NCBI RefSeq assembly: GCF_029277445.1
Contig: NZ_CP119566.1
Location: 2,916,001 to 2,980,000, forward strand
Source of the DNA: Pararhizobium qamdonense
GTDB taxonomy: Bacteria; Pseudomonadota; Alphaproteobacteria; Rhizobiales; Rhizobiaceae
DNA length: 64,000 nt
Direction: 5' to 3'
Position numbers and translations under genes: made by a program. Shown piece by piece: positions 1-8,858 of this stretch; position 1 is the stretch's first letter; each line of letters opens with the position of its first letter. The notes under the pieces were generated by a model that had not been told where the DNA came from, did no database searches, and saw only the letters and a program-made list of their open reading frames with translations.

Positions 1-302
1 GGTGCCGAATTGCTTGTGCGGATCGCCTCAAGCTCGCGTTCGAAATCTGCGAGATTTGCACCCTGCCCGACAGCGCCGACAATCCGGTTGAAGGACGCCA
101 GCGCCGCCACGCGGTTAATCATCGCCTTGTCGTCGGCGGTACAACCGGGCTTCGGCATGCCGGCAATCTGCTTGGCCAATGCCTCGTTGCCCGCATTGGT
201 GGCCTTGGCAATCTGCGCCAGGGCATCGCAGGCGGCCGTTGCCGTCCCGGCACAGAAAAATATCAGCAGCGATGCCCCGGCAAGAACCCTCAATCGCATC
301 AT
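1..302 (-). CDS. Small secreted protein of unknown function (3' end outside window)
   Basis: Only the N-terminal ~100 residues are visible; the gene runs off the left edge. It begins MMRLRVLAGASLL, with a hydrophobic core and an Ala-x-Ala-like site before ACDAL, so a Sec signal peptide is likely. The visible mature part has two Cys 29 residues apart (ACDAL and PGCTAD), possibly a periplasmic disulfide. I chose the ATG at 302 because GGAAAGG lies just upstream; 299 and 314 are alternatives. It follows the four-haem cytochrome gene by 84 bp on the same strand and is probably the last visible gene of that transcript. I do not recognise the family. Confidence 0.6.
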   Translation of the reverse strand, partial: MMRLRVLAGASLLIFFCAGTATAACDALAQIAKATNAGNEALAKQIAGMPKPGCTADDKAMINRVAALASFNRIVGAVGQGANLADFERELEAIRTSNSA

Positions 303-386
303 GCGCCTTTCCATTTCATTTCCAGTCAAACCGCCATGTCCAGCCTGACCGAACAGGCCAACCGGCACTGCGCGGCCGACGCCCGC

Positions 387-3300
387 CTATTTTATGATCT
401 CGAAGGTCACCACTTGCAGGCCGCTGGCGCCCTTGTCGTCCTCGGCTTTCTTGGCAAGGTTGATCGCCAGTCCGCGCGTCGGCGGTAGATGCGACTGCGC
501 CACCAGCTGGCGCGCCCGCTCCACGGTCAGCTTTTGATCGCCCAGCCCACCCTCGCGGCAGTAGGCGATCATGGTTTCGGCCGGTGCCGGCGTGTCGAAG
601 GTCAGATCGCCGGTTCCGGGCTGCGGGATCAGGCGTTTCTCGCCCGGTTGCAGCGTGGTATTGCCGATCATCGCATCGGGAATGACTTCCACGTTGCCGG
701 TCTCTTCCACATACAGGATCTGCAATTCGCAGGCCCTGTTGGCACTCAGCTCGAAGGACAGCTGGTCGCCGACCTTCGCGGTGGTCGTGGCCACATGCAG
801 CGCCAGTTCAAGCTTGCCGCGATCGGCAGGCTGCTCCTGGCGATAGGCGGGCGTCGCGGCCGCGATTGTCTGCGGCTTGACATAATCCTGCTGCGCCGTT
901 TGACCGGCCACGTCCTCACCTCCACCGGCCGTGGCCACGTGGACGGTTGCCGTGTCGAGCGGCTTCAGCTGCATCAGGGGATGCAGAAGCAGCGGAAATT
1001 GCTGCTCGACCTCGGCGCGGGGGACCGTCGCGCCCGCCTCAAGCGTCGTCACCCAGTCGATGCCAAGCCGCAGCGTATCGACATCCTCCACCCGCTTGAT
1101 CGCCGAGGACAACTCTGTCGGCGTCATGTCGAACTCAGCCGCGAGCGCATCGAAATCGAGTTCATCCTCATATTTGTCGCCAAAATAGGTGACGAGTTCG
1201 GCATTGCCGGGCGCCTGCATGCTCTGAGCGCTGCCATCTGGCGTCGGCTCGGTCACACCGAGCTTGACCAGCGCCTCGACGAAACGCTGCCGGTCCTTGT
1301 TATAGGCGGCATCAAGCTCTTCCTGCGGCACGTACATATCCAAGAGAATGGCCTGCTGATCCCGGGTGAACAGCGTCGATGTCTGGATATGCTCGCGCAG
1401 CTGGTCGCGTTTCGACAGGATGCCGTTGGCATGGCAATCGAAACAGGAGCGGGCATTGATGATCTCGACCCCCTTGCCGATCGGCCGCTTGCGGAAGGAC
1501 ACGATCGAGGTTGGCCCGATATCCAGCTGCTTTCCCGCCGCTGTCGACAGGTAATAGCCCTGCAGCCCGTTCGGCAGCGAGAAGATCATCTCGCCGCCAT
1601 CGTGCTCAAACGGCGTCAGACCGCCATCGAACGGTTCCAGTTCCTTCGGCCCTTGCGGAAAACGCTTCAGCACCTGGCGGCCGACATCGCCGCCGAAATC
1701 ATAGGACTTCCAGTAGTAGCCGCCGAACGGCATATCGTGGCGTTCCAGCATGCGGTTATGATCTGAAACCCCTGACGATCCATCGGCAAAACCCGCGCGC
1801 AGCACCTGGCGGCGGCGGATATTGTCATCGACATTGATCTGGAACCGCTGTTCGAGTTCGCGGATATGGGTCGGCAGCTTCATCAGCCGGTTGTAGATCT
1901 TTGGTTTGGCGGCATTGGCCATGAACCAGTCGATGCGCATGATCGGCAGGACGGTGCCGGTTTCCTTGGTGAGCGCCAGAAGCGAGGCATCGCTGGCGGG
2001 ATCGACACCGTAGAAATATTGCGAAATCAGGAAATTATAGTCGTCGGCCGACCATTGCAGGTCGCGCAGGTCAACCCTCACCATCAGGCCGTTGGTGCCC
2101 TCGACCTCCTGCGGCAACACAAGCTTCGGGCCGTAGGACAGCGAATTCAACAGTTTCTTGAAGCCGCCGGCCAGAACGTCCATGCGCTTCATGAAGGTCT
2201 TGTCGTCCTCGCAGCTCATCATGCCATTATACTGGTTGCGATAGGAGAAGTAGCGCATATATTGCCGGTCGAGATCGTTGACCTTGGAAATATCCTTCAG
2301 CCCGGCCTCGACGAAATCCCGATAGGCCAGCATCGGCCGCGTGCGCGCCGGTCTGCTCGCCGCAGTCTGCGGCAGATCCGATTGCTTCAGCGAATTGATC
2401 CAGTCCTCCAGGCTTTTTACCTCCTCCGCGCTCGGGCGCTTGCCAAGCGGCATGCGGCCGCTGGTCACCGAAGTGAACAGACGGGATTTGGCGGCATCGC
2501 CGGGAACCACGAAAGCGGCGTCGGCTGCGATCGTGCTGAGGTCACCGGCCGGATAGGATCCTTGCGAGCTTTCGCCGGGCCCATGGCAATTGCGGCAATA
2601 TTTGCCGATAAAGGCATCGGCCTGGGTGGCAAGGCCGGCATTGCCGCCGCCAAGCGCGGAGGCCGGCGTACTTTCCGTGCAGACCGCCGTTGCCGATTGC
2701 GCCACCGGCTGCGGCGGCTTGACCTCGCGGTCGGACAGGAAGGCATAGATCGCGGTGCGGTCCTTCTCGTTGAGAACGGACAGTCCATGGGCTATCTCGC
2801 GCATGACGGGATCGGTCAGGGGAGCGCCCGAGAGCTTCTTGCCGTCGTCGATCAGGCCGGTGGTGAACACGTCGGGTGTGGCAAGGCCTGCCATCCGGGC
2901 CTTGGAAATATCGGGCGCCACCGCGCCGGTCAGGCCCTTTTCCCCGGTATAGGCGTTTTCCATGTCGAGACCGTAAGTGGTGGTTCGCGGCGTATGACAC
3001 TCGCCGCAGCCGCCGACATTTTCGACGAGATAGCGGCCGCGCTCCATCTGCGTTTCCTCGCGCGGCTGATAGTCCGCCACATTGAAGTGGCTGCGCTTCC
3101 ACAGCGTAATCGTCGTCTGGCGGCTATAGGGAAACGCGATCTCGTGTTCCTTCGATACGGCATCGGACGCAATCAGCGTGTCGATGTAAGCCTTGATATC
3201 CAGCACATCCTCCGGCTTCATGCCGCCATAGGCGGTATAGGGCATGACGGGATAGAGATTGTTGCCTTCGCGATCGATGCCCTGCATCACCGCATTGAGA

Positions 3301-3641
3301 AACTGCGCATTGGTCCAGCCGGCGATGCCGTTGGCATGGGGCGAAATGTTCGGGGCATAGAATTTGCCGATCGCCGTATCCATTTCCAGTCCGCCGGACA
3401 GGACGTCGCTGCTCCTGGCCGATCCATGGCAGGCACCGCAACCGGACGCATTGAACAGATATTTGCCATTGCCGGTATCGGCCTTATAGGTCGCATAGGC
3501 ATCGTCAGCGAAAGCATCACGCGCCGATGCAGCGCCCGGACACTGGGTTAGCGCCAGAACCAGTGCCGCCATCGCCGCCATCGTGCGCGGCAGGCCGAGC
3601 CTACGGATCAGGGTCCCGGACACTTGATCGAACATGCGCAT
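387..3641 (-). CDS. Large tetrahaem c-type cytochrome with DUF4384-like C-terminal domain
   Basis: 1084-residue exported cytochrome c. A signal peptide (hydrophobic stretch MAAMAALVLALTQ, then ASARDAF) is followed by four CxxCH haem sites: CGACH (~68), CGECH (~212), CRNCH (~349) and CFDCH (~733). The first two sit in a dihaem-cytochrome-like domain, the third in a small class I cytochrome domain with a possible Met ligand (RMPLGKRP). The fourth lies in a long region I do not recognise. The last ~150 residues (KVGDQLSFELSANRACEL, IAYCREGG) look like DUF4384. Start 3641 is preceded by AAGGAGAA at good spacing; the TTG at 3665 has none. It begins 42 bp after the flavo-haem reductase gene, so it is a likely periplasmic electron acceptor for it (inference). 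Confidence 0.8.
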   Translation of the reverse strand: MRMFDQVSGTLIRRLGLPRTMAAMAALVLALTQCPGAASARDAFADDAYATYKADTGNGKYLFNASGCGACHGSARSSDVLSGGLEMDTAIGKFYAPNISPHANGIAGWTNAQFLNAVMQGIDREGNNLYPVMPYTAYGGMKPEDVLDIKAYIDTLIASDAVSKEHEIAFPYSRQTTITLWKRSHFNVADYQPREETQMERGRYLVENVGGCGECHTPRTTTYGLDMENAYTGEKGLTGAVAPDISKARMAGLATPDVFTTGLIDDGKKLSGAPLTDPVMREIAHGLSVLNEKDRTAIYAFLSDREVKPPQPVAQSATAVCTESTPASALGGGNAGLATQADAFIGKYCRNCHGPGESSQGSYPAGDLSTIAADAAFVVPGDAAKSRLFTSVTSGRMPLGKRPSAEEVKSLEDWINSLKQSDLPQTAASRPARTRPMLAYRDFVEAGLKDISKVNDLDRQYMRYFSYRNQYNGMMSCEDDKTFMKRMDVLAGGFKKLLNSLSYGPKLVLPQEVEGTNGLMVRVDLRDLQWSADDYNFLISQYFYGVDPASDASLLALTKETGTVLPIMRIDWFMANAAKPKIYNRLMKLPTHIRELEQRFQINVDDNIRRRQVLRAGFADGSSGVSDHNRMLERHDMPFGGYYWKSYDFGGDVGRQVLKRFPQGPKELEPFDGGLTPFEHDGGEMIFSLPNGLQGYYLSTAAGKQLDIGPTSIVSFRKRPIGKGVEIINARSCFDCHANGILSKRDQLREHIQTSTLFTRDQQAILLDMYVPQEELDAAYNKDRQRFVEALVKLGVTEPTPDGSAQSMQAPGNAELVTYFGDKYEDELDFDALAAEFDMTPTELSSAIKRVEDVDTLRLGIDWVTTLEAGATVPRAEVEQQFPLLLHPLMQLKPLDTATVHVATAGGGEDVAGQTAQQDYVKPQTIAAATPAYRQEQPADRGKLELALHVATTTAKVGDQLSFELSANRACELQILYVEETGNVEVIPDAMIGNTTLQPGEKRLIPQPGTGDLTFDTPAPAETMIAYCREGGLGDQKLTVERARQLVAQSHLPPTRGLAINLAKKAEDDKGASGLQVVTFEIIK

Positions 3642-3683
3642 GGCCTGTTCTCCTTGCTTTCTCAAACAACAAATACGCTATAG

Positions 3684-4943
3684 CTACCGGAACTCGAACT
3701 GCTCGAACTCGACCCGTTTGGGTGTCTTGCCGAGGTCCTTCAGGCCCTTTTCAATGGATTTTCGCAGCAATGGCGGCCCGCAGAACCAGAGGTCCGCTCC
3801 CGCCGGATCGACGGCGCTCGATGCGGTAAGCTTTGCCGCGTCGAGCCTGCCGTCCGTTTTGGAATCATGCAAAGTGAAACTGAAATTCGAAAGCTTGTCC
3901 GCCTGCGTTTGAAACGTATCAAGGCCGATGGCCTCGCTCCGGTCGCGCACGCAATAGACCATGTGGATATCCTGGCCTTCGTCCCCCTTCAAGCGCCCCG
4001 CCATCGCCAGGAACGGCGTAACACCAATACCGCCAGCGAGCCATATCTGTTTCTTGCTGCCACGGCGGTGATTGAAATGCCCATAGCCCCCCTCCAGTTT
4101 CAGGCGGTCGCCGATGGCGATGCCGTCGCGCAGCGCTTTGGTATAATCACCCAGCGGCTTGATGGCGAACCGGACGGTGCCGTCGTCCTCCATGCCGGCG
4201 ATCGTGAACGGATGCGGCTCGCGCAAACCCGGTTTGTTGACCCGGAAAAATCCGAACTGGCCGGGCTTGGCACGCAGCGGACGCCGCACCGGCCGGGCGG
4301 AAATGATCGTTGCGCCCTCATGACGCGCCACATCGAAGACCTCGTAGGTGCGGGTCCGCAGCCAGGGAAAGAGCTGTGTGTAGATATAGCTCAGCGTGCC
4401 GATCATCGCGAAAATATTGAGATAGGTCGCCAGCATCGCCGTACCGTCATAGGGCCGCTTGATGAACGTCTGGTGGAAGGCGGCCATGATGAACAGCAGG
4501 CCGATGAAACGGTGTGTCAGGCGCCAGAAATGGTAAGGGATTTCCACCTTCGTCTTTGGCACGATCTTGACGATGCTGAGCAGCAAAAGGACGACGAGTG
4601 CGTAAAACGCGTACTCGCCGGCATCAGCCGCCAGCCTGTTCAGCCCGCCGGTCAGCGACAGGCCCTTGAAATCCGGCGTGATGAAATAGTGTACGAGGAT
4701 CAGCGCGAGGACCGTGATCCCTACCCGGCGATGCGTCTGGTAGATCCGGTCGAGCCCGCCGAAAAGGCGCTCGATGAAAGATGGGCGCGTGGCCATGAAC
4801 AGTGCCAGCGCCATGCCGGTAAAGGCCATCGAGGATGCCATCAGCGAAAACGTGGTGCCCGCATTGGTATGGCTGACCGCAGGGACAACCAGCAACCCCG
4901 CAAATCCGATCAGCGACCAGACAAGAACAGCACCCGCGCTCAC
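3684..4943 (-). CDS. Ferric-reductase-like membrane flavo-haem oxidoreductase
   Basis: 419-residue membrane protein of the ferric reductase/NOX-like superfamily. The N-terminal half has about six hydrophobic segments with two bis-His helices: THRR...LVHYF (His ~71 and ~85) and THRF...AAFHQ (His ~144 and ~157), the expected ligands of two b haems. The C-terminal half is an FNR-type module with the FAD motif HPFTIAG, the nucleotide motif AGGIGVTPFLAM and LWFCGPPLL. The family moves electrons from cytosolic NAD(P)H through FAD and haem b across the membrane. I chose the GTG at 4943, preceded by GGGGGA, over the TTG at 5003, which has no ribosome site. It is directly upstream of the tetrahaem cytochrome, a plausible electron acceptor. 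Confidence 0.8.
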   Translation of the reverse strand: MSAGAVLVWSLIGFAGLLVVPAVSHTNAGTTFSLMASSMAFTGMALALFMATRPSFIERLFGGLDRIYQTHRRVGITVLALILVHYFITPDFKGLSLTGGLNRLAADAGEYAFYALVVLLLLSIVKIVPKTKVEIPYHFWRLTHRFIGLLFIMAAFHQTFIKRPYDGTAMLATYLNIFAMIGTLSYIYTQLFPWLRTRTYEVFDVARHEGATIISARPVRRPLRAKPGQFGFFRVNKPGLREPHPFTIAGMEDDGTVRFAIKPLGDYTKALRDGIAIGDRLKLEGGYGHFNHRRGSKKQIWLAGGIGVTPFLAMAGRLKGDEGQDIHMVYCVRDRSEAIGLDTFQTQADKLSNFSFTLHDSKTDGRLDAAKLTASSAVDPAGADLWFCGPPLLRKSIEKGLKDLGKTPKRVEFEQFEFR

Positions 4944-5062
4944 GCCATATCCCCCATAATTCCGCGGTTGCGGAGCCCGAAGTGAGACTGGCAAGGCCCT
5001 CAAGCTTCGTCAACTGCTATTGTAGCAGAGACGATTTTACGCCGGGCTTTATTCGCCTGCCC

Positions 5063-5338
5063 TCATTTCAACGTGCCGGCGGCAAGTACCTCGCGTGCTT
5101 TTTGCGCCAGCGGATGGTCCGGATGGCGGCGGATGAAGCGCTCATAGGCTTCGCGCGTCCCTTTGCGGGTGGCGCCGTCATATTCGGACTGCACGGCAGC
5201 TTCCGCATCCGGCGCCGGCGTCATGATCCCACCGGTTCCCTTTGGCACTTGTGCCGCCAAAACCACACCGCTGAAAAACCCGGCTATTGCCCCCAAAAGG
5301 GCGAGGATCGGCCATTGCCTCCGAAATTCGACCAGCAT
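5063..5338 (-). CDS. Small membrane-anchored protein, unknown function
   Basis: 91 residues: a short basic N-terminus (MLVEFRRQW), one hydrophobic segment (ILALLGAIAGFFSGVVLAAQ), then a polar tail with a helical segment (EAYERFIRRHPDHPLAQKAR) that resembles one TPR-like helix pair. The start at 5338 has GAGGCG upstream. It is the first gene of the apparent minus-strand operon that continues with the flavo-haem reductase and the large cytochrome, although the gap of ~120 bp leaves room for a second promoter. The orientation is probably N-in with the tail in the periplasm. No family recognised. Confidence 0.6.
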   Translation of the reverse strand: MLVEFRRQWPILALLGAIAGFFSGVVLAAQVPKGTGGIMTPAPDAEAAVQSEYDGATRKGTREAYERFIRRHPDHPLAQKAREVLAAGTLK

Positions 5339-5475
5339 ATCAACGCCTCTTCAGGTTTGGGAAAGTTACGGGTGCGATGAGACTTACGGAGCAGTTTCAG
5401 CCGCTTTCCGAAAGTAGCAGCTTACAGACAATTTGATGATTTCCGGTGTACATTCTCCACCGAGAAGGTGAAACA

Positions 5476-6972
5476 ATGACGGGCACGAATAAAACGGTAA
5501 AGACCATTGCTGCTACAGGCAACCAGCTGGTCGATGGCATCATTTCCGGCACCGCCTGGGGCGGCGATAGCGTTACCTACGCTTTCCCAACGCTTGCCAG
5601 CCAGTATCATTACGGCAACCCGGCAGAGTTGAACAACAATTTCGGTGCGGTTTCGGCTGCGCAAAAGAACGCGGCGCTGTTCATCATGGAACAGTCTTCC
5701 GGAACTGCCGCCAATGACGGCTTTTCCGTCGAAGGGTTTACCAAGCTGGCCTTCTCCGCCGGCAGCGCAACCACCGCGACGCTGCGCTTTGCGCAATCCG
5801 ACGAGGCAAGCCCGACGGCCTATGCCTATTTTCCCGACACACACTATTCCGCCGGCGATACCTGGTTCAGCACGGACTATGAGGGCACGATCAACGATTA
5901 TCGCGCCCCGGTTGCCGGCAATTATGCCTGGCACACGCTGGTGCACGAACTGGGTCATGCGCTGGGCTTGAAGCATGGTCATGATACCGGCGTCTTCGGC
6001 GCGACACCCGATGCCTTCAACTCGGTCGAATATACGGTGATGACCTATAATGGCTTTGTCGGCGACAATGCCAATGGCTACGCCTATGAACAGTTCGGCG
6101 CGCCGCAGACCTTCATGATGGCCGATATCGCTGCCCTGCAGCACATGTATGGCGCCAATTACACCACCAACAGCGGCAACACGGTCTACAAGTGGACACC
6201 GGACAGCGGCAAGACCTATGTGGATGGCAAGGTGGCGATCGACCCCGGCGGCAACCGCATCTTCGCCACGATCTGGGATGGCGGCGGCAAGGACACGTTC
6301 GATCTCACCGCCTACAAGAGCAACCTCAATATCGACCTTCGCGCCGGTGGCTTCTCGATGTTCAGCGAAGACCAGCTGGCGGGACTGGGCGGTGGGCCGA
6401 ACGATGGCTATGCGCGCGGCAATATTTTCAATGCGCTGCTGCACAAGGGCAACCTTGCCTCGCTGATCGAGGACGTCAAGGCCGGGTCCGGAAACGACAG
6501 GGTCGTTGGCAACCAGGCCGCCAACGCGCTCTTCGGCAATGGCGGAAATGATTCGCTGTTCGGGAAAGACGGCAACGATTCTTTGTTTGGCGGCGCCGGA
6601 GGCGACAAACTGAACGGCGGCAAAGGACGCGACATGCTCACCGGCGGCGGCGGTGCAGACATGTTCATTTTCTCCGAGCTGTCCGACAGCACCCCGGCCG
6701 CATCCGGCCGCGACACGATCTTGGACTTTCGGGGCTCTGAAGGCGACCGGATCAACCTTGCAGGCATAGATGCCGACATCACGAAAGAGGGCAACCAAGG
6801 TTTCAAGTTCATCGGCACCAAGGGCTTCGGCGGCGATGAAGGCGAGTTGCGCTATGTCAAGAATGCGTCCGGCACCTATATCTATGGCGATGTAGACGGC
6901 GATCGAAAAGCCGACTTTTCCATCCATCTCGAAGACGCCGTCACCCTGCAGAAGGGCTATTTTTTCCTCTGA
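5476..6972 (+). CDS. Serralysin-like (M10B) RTX zinc metalloprotease
   Basis: 498-residue secreted protease. The zinc site HELGHALGLKH (residues ~157-167) matches HExxHxxGxxH and is followed by the Met-turn VEYTVMTYN, as in serralysins. Residues ~336-395 carry calcium-binding RTX nonapeptides (GNGGNDSLF, GKDGNDSLF, GGKGRDMLT), followed by a Peptidase_M10 C-terminal-type domain ending in hydrophobic FFL, which fits type I secretion. There is no Sec signal peptide, as expected. The start at 5476 has GAAGG upstream; an in-frame ATG at 5446 lacks a site. No ABC/MFP secretion genes or inhibitor gene lie nearby, so export must use a system encoded elsewhere. Confidence 0.9.
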   Translation: MTGTNKTVKTIAATGNQLVDGIISGTAWGGDSVTYAFPTLASQYHYGNPAELNNNFGAVSAAQKNAALFIMEQSSGTAANDGFSVEGFTKLAFSAGSATTATLRFAQSDEASPTAYAYFPDTHYSAGDTWFSTDYEGTINDYRAPVAGNYAWHTLVHELGHALGLKHGHDTGVFGATPDAFNSVEYTVMTYNGFVGDNANGYAYEQFGAPQTFMMADIAALQHMYGANYTTNSGNTVYKWTPDSGKTYVDGKVAIDPGGNRIFATIWDGGGKDTFDLTAYKSNLNIDLRAGGFSMFSEDQLAGLGGGPNDGYARGNIFNALLHKGNLASLIEDVKAGSGNDRVVGNQAANALFGNGGNDSLFGKDGNDSLFGGAGGDKLNGGKGRDMLTGGGGADMFIFSELSDSTPAASGRDTILDFRGSEGDRINLAGIDADITKEGNQGFKFIGTKGFGGDEGELRYVKNASGTYIYGDVDGDRKADFSIHLEDAVTLQKGYFFL

Positions 6973-7124
6973 CAGACGCGAATCTGTATGGAGAGGGCCG
7001 GATAAGTCATATTCTCGGTATTAGGCAGGCCATTTGAGGAATTCTGCGATTGCCAAACGCTCCGTCATCCCTGTGCTCGTCAGCGATTTAACCTGCTCAA
7101 GCCCATGATCTAAAAGAGTTCTGT

Positions 7125-7182
7125 GACCCGACGGACGTCGGGTCGCTGGATTCCCGCCACAAGGGCGAGAATGACGGAGAGT
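7125..7182. repeat. Intergenic hairpin with repeat-like flank
   Basis: Perfect 8-bp arms GACCCGAC/GTCGGGTC around GGAC, followed by a GC-rich segment with CGCCACAAGGGCG. The composition and the position between convergent genes suggest a dispersed palindromic element; no second copy is in this window, so repeat status is inferred. Confidence 0.4.
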
Positions 7183-7342
7183 GGGGTATGGCTCTTACCA
7201 GACAATCTTATTCCAGGTTTGTCAGCACTCTGGGCGGGATCAAAGTATCCTGCCTTGTCTTTTGAACGCCGATCCCAAAGGCAGACCTTCACGAATTATC
7301 TGGGCAAGGCGCCATACCGCCCTTCCCCGGCCGCATGCAGCC

Positions 7343-7371
7343 AAACAAAAAAGGCGGCCCGCAGGCCACCT
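7343..7371 (-). terminator. Rho-independent terminator of fpr
   Basis: On the minus strand, about 30 bp after the fpr stop, GGTGGCC-TGC-GGGCCGCC forms a hairpin followed by TTTTTTG. Confidence 0.7.
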
Positions 7372-7399
7372 TCCTCGTACTCATTCCTGAAATTCGGCC

Positions 7400-8212
7400 T
7401 TAGCCGACGAATGCGCGTTCGATCACGAATTCGCCCGGCTTGTTGTTGGAGCCTTCGTTCAAACCGGCGGCCTCCAGAATTTCCTTGGTTTCCTTCAGCA
7501 TCTCCGTCGAGCCGCAGATCATGCCGCGATCGACCAAGGGGTCGAAGGCCGGCAGGCCAAGGTCCGAGAACATCTTGCCGTCACGCATCAGGTTGGTGAT
7601 GCGGCCCTTGAACGGGTAATCCTCACGGGTCACCGTCGCATAATGGCGCAGCTTGTCGCCGACCAGTTCGGCCAGGAATTCGTGGTTGCGGATTTCTTCG
7701 AGCAGGTCGAAGCCGTATTTCAGTTCGGCCACATCGCGGGTCGTGTGGGTAAGGATGACTTCCTCGAACTTCTCAAACGTTTCGGGATCACGGATCAGGC
7801 TCGCAAACGGCGCGATGCCGGTTCCGGTCGAAAACATGTAGAGGCGCTTGCCAGGCGTCAGCGCGTCGAGTACCAGGGTGCCTGTCGGCTTCTTGCGCAT
7901 CAGCACCTGATCACCGGGCTTGATGCTCTGCAGATGCGAGGTCAGCGGACCGTCCGGCACCTTGATCGAGAAGAATTCCAGTTCCTCGTCCCAGGCGGGG
8001 CTCGCGATCGAATAGGCGCGGTAGACCGGCTTGCCCTTGACCATCAGGCCAATCATGGCGAATTCACCCGAGCGGAACCGGAATTCCGTCGGACGCGTCA
8101 TGCGGAAGCTGAACAGCCGGTCCGTATAATGCATGACCTTCGTCACCGTTTCAGCGAACACGCCGGCGGGCACGGTTGCAGCAAATTCTTCGATCTTGGC
8201 AGGAGCATTCAT
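7400..8212 (-). CDS. fpr: Ferredoxin/flavodoxin-NADP+ reductase
   Basis: 270-residue cytosolic FNR of the bacterial Fpr type. It exchanges electrons between NADP(H) and ferredoxin or flavodoxin through FAD. The FAD motif RAYSIASP lies at ~78, the pyrophosphate/nicotinamide motif STGTGIAPFASL at ~130, and MICGSTEM near the C-terminus; the protein ends ERAFVG. Length is typical. It sits downstream of the sulfite-reduction operon but behind a terminator hairpin (8269-8316), so it is probably transcribed from its own promoter. It could supply reduced ferredoxin to the ferredoxin-type CysI (inference). The motif GGATATTCC lies 48-56 bp upstream and recurs before cysG. Confidence 0.93.
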   Translation of the reverse strand: MNAPAKIEEFAATVPAGVFAETVTKVMHYTDRLFSFRMTRPTEFRFRSGEFAMIGLMVKGKPVYRAYSIASPAWDEELEFFSIKVPDGPLTSHLQSIKPGDQVLMRKKPTGTLVLDALTPGKRLYMFSTGTGIAPFASLIRDPETFEKFEEVILTHTTRDVAELKYGFDLLEEIRNHEFLAELVGDKLRHYATVTREDYPFKGRITNLMRDGKMFSDLGLPAFDPLVDRGMICGSTEMLKETKEILEAAGLNEGSNNKPGEFVIERAFVG

Positions 8213-8268
8213 TTCGGGGTCAGGTCCTGTAATGATGAGTAACGCTTTCAGGTATCAGCGGATATTCC

Positions 8269-8316
8269 AAAAGGCGCCGATTTGGAAGCAAATCCGTTCC
8301 AATTATAGCGCCTTTT
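8269..8316. terminator. Extended hairpin, likely terminator of the cysG-cysI operon
   Basis: AAAAGGCGC (8269-8277) pairs with GCGCCTTTT (8308-8316), with an inner stem TTGGAA/TTCCAA (8282-8287, 8297-8302). The A/T runs on both sides make it usable in both directions. It lies 35 bp past the DUF934 stop on the minus strand. Confidence 0.65.
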
Positions 8317-8350
8317 TCAGATTGATGCGTGTTTCAGTGTGTCGCAGCCG

Positions 8351-8848
8351 TCAGGAAACCCGCCGCCAGCTGTAGGATTTCGCATCGGCCGAAGGTCTGG
8401 CCGTCGGCTGGTAGTGATTGTCGATCCCCGGCAAACGCCCCTCCGACAGACGCTTGAGGGCCGTTTCGTTGCTGACGGCAAAGCTATCGATGCCACAGCG
8501 CAGCATCAGCGGCACCTGGTCGATCAGCACGTCGCCGACGGCGCGGATTTCCTTGCCGTAACCGAGACGCACGCGCAGCAGCGACGCGTGACTGAAGGCG
8601 CGGCCATCGTTGAACGCGGGAAAAGCCACCGCAATCAACGACACCTGCTCCAGAAACGGCTGCAGCCGCGTCACATCGTCGGCGGGGTTGACCAACACGC
8701 CAAGCCCGCTTTCGCCGGCCTGTGCCTTTTCCACGAAGGCATCGATCCCGAGAATAGCTTTCTCATTGGAGCCTGCCTTGGTTTCCTCGGTTTCGACGAC
8801 CCAGGGGTCATCCGTGACGAAACCGGTTTCTTTCCAGATCTGTGTCAT
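8351..8848 (-). CDS. DUF934 family protein of the sulfite-reduction operon
   Basis: 165 residues with the DUF934 signature: LGVLVNPADDV, FPAFNDGRAFS, LRVRLGYGKEIRAVGD and a C-terminal region with RCGIDSF. The family almost always lies next to cysI-type sulfite reductases; its biochemical role is not established to my knowledge, and an accessory role in sulfite reduction is usually inferred. The start at 8848 has GAGGAC upstream. The gene begins 10 bp after the cysI stop and is the last gene before the hairpin at 8269-8316. A longer in-frame extension to 9154 overlaps cysI and is rejected. Confidence 0.88.
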   Translation of the reverse strand: MTQIWKETGFVTDDPWVVETEETKAGSNEKAILGIDAFVEKAQAGESGLGVLVNPADDVTRLQPFLEQVSLIAVAFPAFNDGRAFSHASLLRVRLGYGKEIRAVGDVLIDQVPLMLRCGIDSFAVSNETALKRLSEGRLPGIDNHYQPTARPSADAKSYSWRRVS

Positions 8849-8858
8849 ATGCTTGTCC

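Larger units (their letters stand above)
6973..7399. other. Non-coding stretch between convergent genes with two hairpins
   Basis: 427 bp between the protease (plus) and fpr (minus). No convincing gene is seen; an open frame on the plus strand here reads into the antisense of fpr. A perfect hairpin (GACCCGAC, 4-nt loop, GTCGGGTC) lies at 7125-7144, followed by GGATTCCCGCCACAAGGGC up to about 7182, which looks like an interspersed rhizobial intergenic repeat. A terminator for fpr lies at 7343-7371. Confidence 0.6.

Noticed and set aside
489-3551. Long open frames on the plus strand opposite the tetrahaem cytochrome gene (425 and 561 residues)
   Set aside because: They are antisense to a gene with signal peptide and four haem motifs; their translations show compositional bias and no domain, as expected for GC-rich antisense frames.
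5422-6927. 501-residue minus-strand open frame opposite the metalloprotease
   Set aside because: The plus frame has HELGHALGLKH and RTX repeats; the minus frame is rich in AVA/GIG repeats typical of antisense of such repeats.
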